From: Anaerolineales bacterium UBA3001
GTDB lineage: Bacteria; Chloroflexota; Anaerolineae; Anaerolineales; UBA11657
Assembly (NCBI GenBank): GCA_002346435.1
Contig: DDZT01000079.1
Coordinates: forward strand, 9,589 to 19,620
Length of the DNA: 10,032 nucleotides
Direction: 5' to 3'
The notes below the pieces were generated by a model. It saw only the letters and a list, made by a program, of their open reading frames with translations. It was not told where the DNA came from and searched no databases. A program made the position numbers and the translations under genes. Of the stretch, positions 7,531 to 10,032 are shown piece after piece. Positions within the stretch are counted from its first letter, which is position 1, and every line of letters begins with the position of its first letter.

Positions 7531-7565
7531 CTCTTGCGCGGCAAACCAGTGGCAGCACAAAAGAG
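7531..7565. repeat. Imperfect hairpin in the divergent intergenic region
   Basis: CTCTTG (7531-7536) pairs with CAA (7558-7560) and GAG (7563-7565), with two A bulged. Inside, GC pairs 7538-7539/7555-7556 and 7541-7542/7552-7553 extend the stem around an AAACCAGTG loop. It is more GC-rich than its surroundings. On the minus strand it would lie in the leader of the ABC operon if transcription starts upstream of it. Role unknown. Confidence 0.3.
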
Positions 7566-7672
7566 CAACATAGTCTAAGAGTATATATTATTTAACATTA
7601 GCATACATCGTAGCCCACAAATATGGCATGCTAGTATTCCGAACCAATTTTCAATGCTAATATCGTTGCATA

Positions 7673-7691
7673 TACTAACAGAGTGTTAGTA
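7673..7691. promoter_or_regulatory. Perfect palindrome, candidate operator of metH
   Basis: TACTAACAGAGTGTTAGTA has two perfect 8-bp arms around GAG. It ends 10 bp before the -10 hexamer of the candidate metH promoter, so it covers the -35 region. That is a usual place for a dimeric regulator to act. A second, shorter inverted repeat GTAAC/GTTAC (7689-7693/7700-7704) overlaps its right end and the -10, so TGTTA-type half-sites occur three times. It could also fold as a small RNA hairpin, but it lies upstream of the predicted transcription start. The regulator is unknown; the site does not match the MetR (TGAA-N5-TTCA) or MetJ (AGACGTCT) sites. Confidence 0.4.
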
Positions 7692-7698
7692 ACGTCCG

Positions 7699-7707
7699 TG
7701 TTACAAT
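7699..7707 (+). promoter_or_regulatory. Candidate extended -10 promoter of metH
   Basis: TGTTACAAT fits the extended -10 form TGn-TATAAT with one mismatch. Transcription would start near 7713-7714, leaving a leader of about 28 bases before the ATG. No good -35 hexamer lies at the right distance, which extended -10 promoters can tolerate. Confidence 0.4.
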
Positions 7708-7717
7708 CGTAGGCTGA

Positions 7718-7739
7718 TAAATATTGCTACCTAAATATT
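7718..7739 (+). repeat. Short direct repeat TAAATATT in the metH leader
   Basis: TAAATATT occurs at 7718-7725 and again at 7732-7739, a 14-bp period, with the second copy ending two bases before the metH ATG. The copies fill the place where a Shine-Dalgarno would be expected, and no purine-rich site is present. It may be chance in AT-rich DNA or an A/U-rich translation enhancer. Confidence 0.3.
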
Positions 7740-7741
7740 CA

Positions 7742-10032
7742 ATGAAACGCAAACAAAGATTAGAAGCTTTTTACGCAGCACTTAATGACCGAATACTAGT
7801 ACTGGATGGTGCTATGGGGACTATGATTCAATCATTAAAGCTGACGGAAACTGATTACAGAGGCACACAATTCGCAAACTTCCATAAAGACCTGAAAGGC
7901 AACAATGACTTGCTCTCTATTACACAACCTCATTTAATCAGGGATATTCACAATTCTTTCCTTGAGGCTGGCGCTGATATTATTGAAACTAATACATTTA
8001 ATGCTAATCGTACTTCTATGTCTGACTATGACCTGGAGGACTTCGCTGGCGAGATCAACAGTGAAGCTGGCAAGATAGCTCGTCAAGCTGCAGACAACTT
8101 TACCAATATGACTCCCGATAAACCAAGGTTTGTAGCTGGTGTTATAGGCCCAACTACTAGAGGTGCTTGCACAGTACATGATGTAAATGATTTAGCTGCC
8201 CGCAACATTACATTTGATATTCTAGTAGACGATTACCAGGAATCAATTATTGCATTGCTTGACACAAATATAGACATTCTACTTATTGAAACTGTTTTCG
8301 ATACACTCAATGGAAAAGCAGCAATTTTTGCCGCGAAGTCTGCGTTCGATATTATGAATTATGAACTGCCCATCATGATTTCTGGAACCATACCAGGTAA
8401 AGACGGTAGGACATTGACTGGTCAAACAGTGGAAGCGTTTTACAATTCCGTCATACATGCTAATCCTATCTCCGTAGGATTAAATTGCGCACTCGGAGCG
8501 GATGCTTTGCGACCTCATGTTGAGGAACTAGCACGTATATCTGCTAGTTACACAAGCGTCCATCCAAATGCAGGTTTGCCAAACGAGTTGGGAGAATTTG
8601 ATGAAAGCCCTGATCACACGGCAACTGTAATTGCGGATTACGTAGAAAACAACTTTATCAATATAGTGGGAGGTTGTTGCGGCACTACCCCAAAACACAT
8701 CAAGGCCATATCTGATGTAGTTTCTGGTCAATCCCCTCGCACTATTCCAGATATCGAACCTGGATGCCGCCTCGCCGGACTGGAAGCTTTCAATATCACT
8801 AAAGACTCTCTTTTCGTTAACATTGGCGAGCGGTGCAATATAACTGGATCTGCAAGATTTAAAAATCTGATTATGGAAAACGAGTACGAATCTGGATTAG
8901 GAGTAGCTGAAGATCAGGTAAATGAAGGTGCACAGATAATCGATATCAACATGGATGAAGGAATGCTAGATTCAGTAGAAGCTATGCAACAGTTTTGTAA
9001 TATGATCGCCTTAGAACCCAACATAGCCAAAGCTCCTATCATGCTAGATTCATCTAACTGGGATGTTATTGAATCGGGGCTAAAATGCAACCAAGGTAAA
9101 TCTATTGTAAATTCCATCTCACTAAAAGAAGGTAAAGGGTCGTTTGTAAAGCAAGCAAAACTTTGTCAACGTTATGGAGCAGCTGTTGTTGTCATGGCAT
9201 TTGATGAACATGGACAAGCTGACACATTAGAGCGCCGTAAAGAAATATGTAAAACCTCATATGATATATTGGTCAATGAAGTGGGCTTTAGTCCACACGA
9301 CATTATTCTTGATCCTAATCTCTTTCCTATAGCCACCGGCATCGAAGAACACAATAAGTACGCTATTGATTTTATTGAAACAACTGAATGGATCAAAAAC
9401 AACTTGCCGGGAGCGCTAGTTTCGGGCGGGTTGAGCAACGTATCTTTCTCTTTCCGAGGCAACAACATAGTACGTGAGGCTATACATTCAGTATTCCTGT
9501 ACCACGCAATCAAAGCTGGACTGGACATGGCAATAGTGAATGCAGGACAATTAGCACTATATGATGACTTACCGATAGAGCTACGTAAAACAGTAGAGGA
9601 AGCAGTCTTAAATACCAATGTCAATGCTACAGAAGAGTTAATCAAGATTGCCAATGATTATAAAGACAGCAAATTATCAGAAGAAAGAGTAGAAAACTCT
9701 GAATGGAGATCATTGCCTGTAGCGAAACGTATTGAATATGCATTGGTACAAGGCATCACAACGCACATTATTGAAGATACAGAAGAAGCAAGACAAAATG
9801 CTAATCGACCTTTACATGTTATAGAAGGTCCATTAATGGATGGCATGAACGTAGTAGGAGATTTGTTTGGATCAGGCAAAATGTTTCTGCCACAAGTAGT
9901 TAAAAGTGCAAGAGTAATGAAACAGGCTGTTGCTCATTTAACTCCATTCATAGAAAAAGATTCTGCAGGGGAACAGACCAGGTACAAAGGAAAGATAGTT
10001 GTCGCCACTGTAAAGGGTGATGTACATGATAT
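7742..10032 (+). CDS. metH: Methionine synthase, cobalamin-dependent, N-terminal 763 residues (3' end outside window)
   Basis: Transfers the methyl group of 5-methyltetrahydrofolate to homocysteine through cobalamin in the cytoplasm, making methionine. The frame is open from ATG 7742 to the window edge. The start fits because the homocysteine domain begins at once with DGAMGTMIQ (22-30). Homocysteine domain, about 1-330: zinc ligands Cys249 (GLNCALG) and Cys312-Cys313 (GGCCGTTP). Folate domain, about 350-650: NIGERCNITGSARF (360-373), IDINMDEGMLD, IMLDSSNWDVIESGLKC, VVVMAFDEHGQADT and SGGLSNVSFSFRGN, all nearly as in E. coli MetH. Cap domain, about 660-745, with PLMDGMNVVGDLFGSGKMFLPQVVKSAR split over its length. 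The cobalamin domain starts with VKGDVHD, whose His762 matches the cobalt-ligating His759 of E. coli. The window ends one residue later, so the rest of the B12 domain and any activation domain are unseen. Transcribed divergently from the ABC operon; no Shine-Dalgarno is evident. Confidence 0.97.
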   Translation, partial: MKRKQRLEAFYAALNDRILVLDGAMGTMIQSLKLTETDYRGTQFANFHKDLKGNNDLLSITQPHLIRDIHNSFLEAGADIIETNTFNANRTSMSDYDLEDFAGEINSEAGKIARQAADNFTNMTPDKPRFVAGVIGPTTRGACTVHDVNDLAARNITFDILVDDYQESIIALLDTNIDILLIETVFDTLNGKAAIFAAKSAFDIMNYELPIMISGTIPGKDGRTLTGQTVEAFYNSVIHANPISVGLNCALGADALRPHVEELARISASYTSVHPNAGLPNELGEFDESPDHTATVIADYVENNFINIVGGCCGTTPKHIKAISDVVSGQSPRTIPDIEPGCRLAGLEAFNITKDSLFVNIGERCNITGSARFKNLIMENEYESGLGVAEDQVNEGAQIIDINMDEGMLDSVEAMQQFCNMIALEPNIAKAPIMLDSSNWDVIESGLKCNQGKSIVNSISLKEGKGSFVKQAKLCQRYGAAVVVMAFDEHGQADTLERRKEICKTSYDILVNEVGFSPHDIILDPNLFPIATGIEEHNKYAIDFIETTEWIKNNLPGALVSGGLSNVSFSFRGNNIVREAIHSVFLYHAIKAGLDMAIVNAGQLALYDDLPIELRKTVEEAVLNTNVNATEELIKIANDYKDSKLSEERVENSEWRSLPVAKRIEYALVQGITTHIIEDTEEARQNANRPLHVIEGPLMDGMNVVGDLFGSGKMFLPQVVKSARVMKQAVAHLTPFIEKDSAGEQTRYKGKIVVATVKGDVHD

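Larger units (their letters stand above)
7453..7741. other. Divergent intergenic region between the ABC operon and metH
   Basis: These 289 bp separate two divergently transcribed units and should hold both promoters. For metH there is an extended -10 (7699-7707) overlapped upstream by a palindrome (7673-7691). For the ABC operon I see only weak candidates, for example minus-strand TTGCTA and TAATCT about 17 bp apart near 7483-7511. A hairpin with a GC-rich interior sits at 7531-7565. No supported small ORF and no recognisable SAM or cobalamin riboswitch were found. Confidence 0.5.

Noticed and set aside
7545..7560. GCCACTGG on the minus strand, resembling the core of a cobalamin riboswitch, near the B12-dependent metH
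   Set aside because: It is on the wrong strand for metH. I see no B12 box (AGxCAGGAxACCxGCC-like) or other conserved elements nearby, and the bases are better explained by the local hairpin.
9172..9654. 160-aa ORF antisense to metH
   Set aside because: The + strand frame is highly conserved MetH folate domain. The antisense product is low-complexity Ser/Leu-rich, typical of a shadow frame.

Overview
The window looks like AT-rich bacterial chromosome from an uncultivated, probably free-living (possibly marine) bacterium. The gene set is a sulfatase with a C-terminal beta-type extension, an AOR-family tungsten/molybdopterin oxidoreductase, a heterodimeric type IV ABC exporter and cobalamin-dependent methionine synthase. 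This would fit a SAR202-like Chloroflexota or a similar lineage, but that is a weak inference from gene content and base composition. TAA and TGA both serve as ordinary stops here, and Shine-Dalgarno sequences are mostly weak or absent.

Layout, left to right: (1) the 3' part of a sulfatase gene on the + strand, cut by the window edge (1-885). (2) A convergent hypothetical gene on the minus strand (936-1547). (3) An aldehyde:ferredoxin oxidoreductase-family gene on the minus strand (1640-3355), interrupted by one in-frame TAA at 2552-2554. The reading frame is open and well conserved on both sides. (4) A 343-bp gap holding a candidate promoter and RBS for the oxidoreductase and a perfect 13-bp hairpin downstream of the ABC operon. 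(5) Two adjacent half-size ABC exporter genes on the minus strand (3699-5621 and 5686-7452), probably one operon. Together they have the split ATP-site chemistry of TM287/288- or BmrCD-type heterodimers. (6) A divergent intergenic region (7453-7741) with a 19-bp palindrome, an extended -10 promoter and a hairpin. (7) metH on the + strand from 7742, running off the right edge just after the cobalt-ligating histidine.

The genes do not form an obvious single pathway. The two ABC half-transporters clearly work together. The hypothetical gene may be co-transcribed with the oxidoreductase. I found no mobile element, CRISPR array, tRNA or rRNA, and no convincing evidence of an undescribed multi-gene system. 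The points most worth a second look are the nonsense codon in the oxidoreductase gene, the unrecognised gene just downstream of it, and the operator-like palindrome at the metH promoter.
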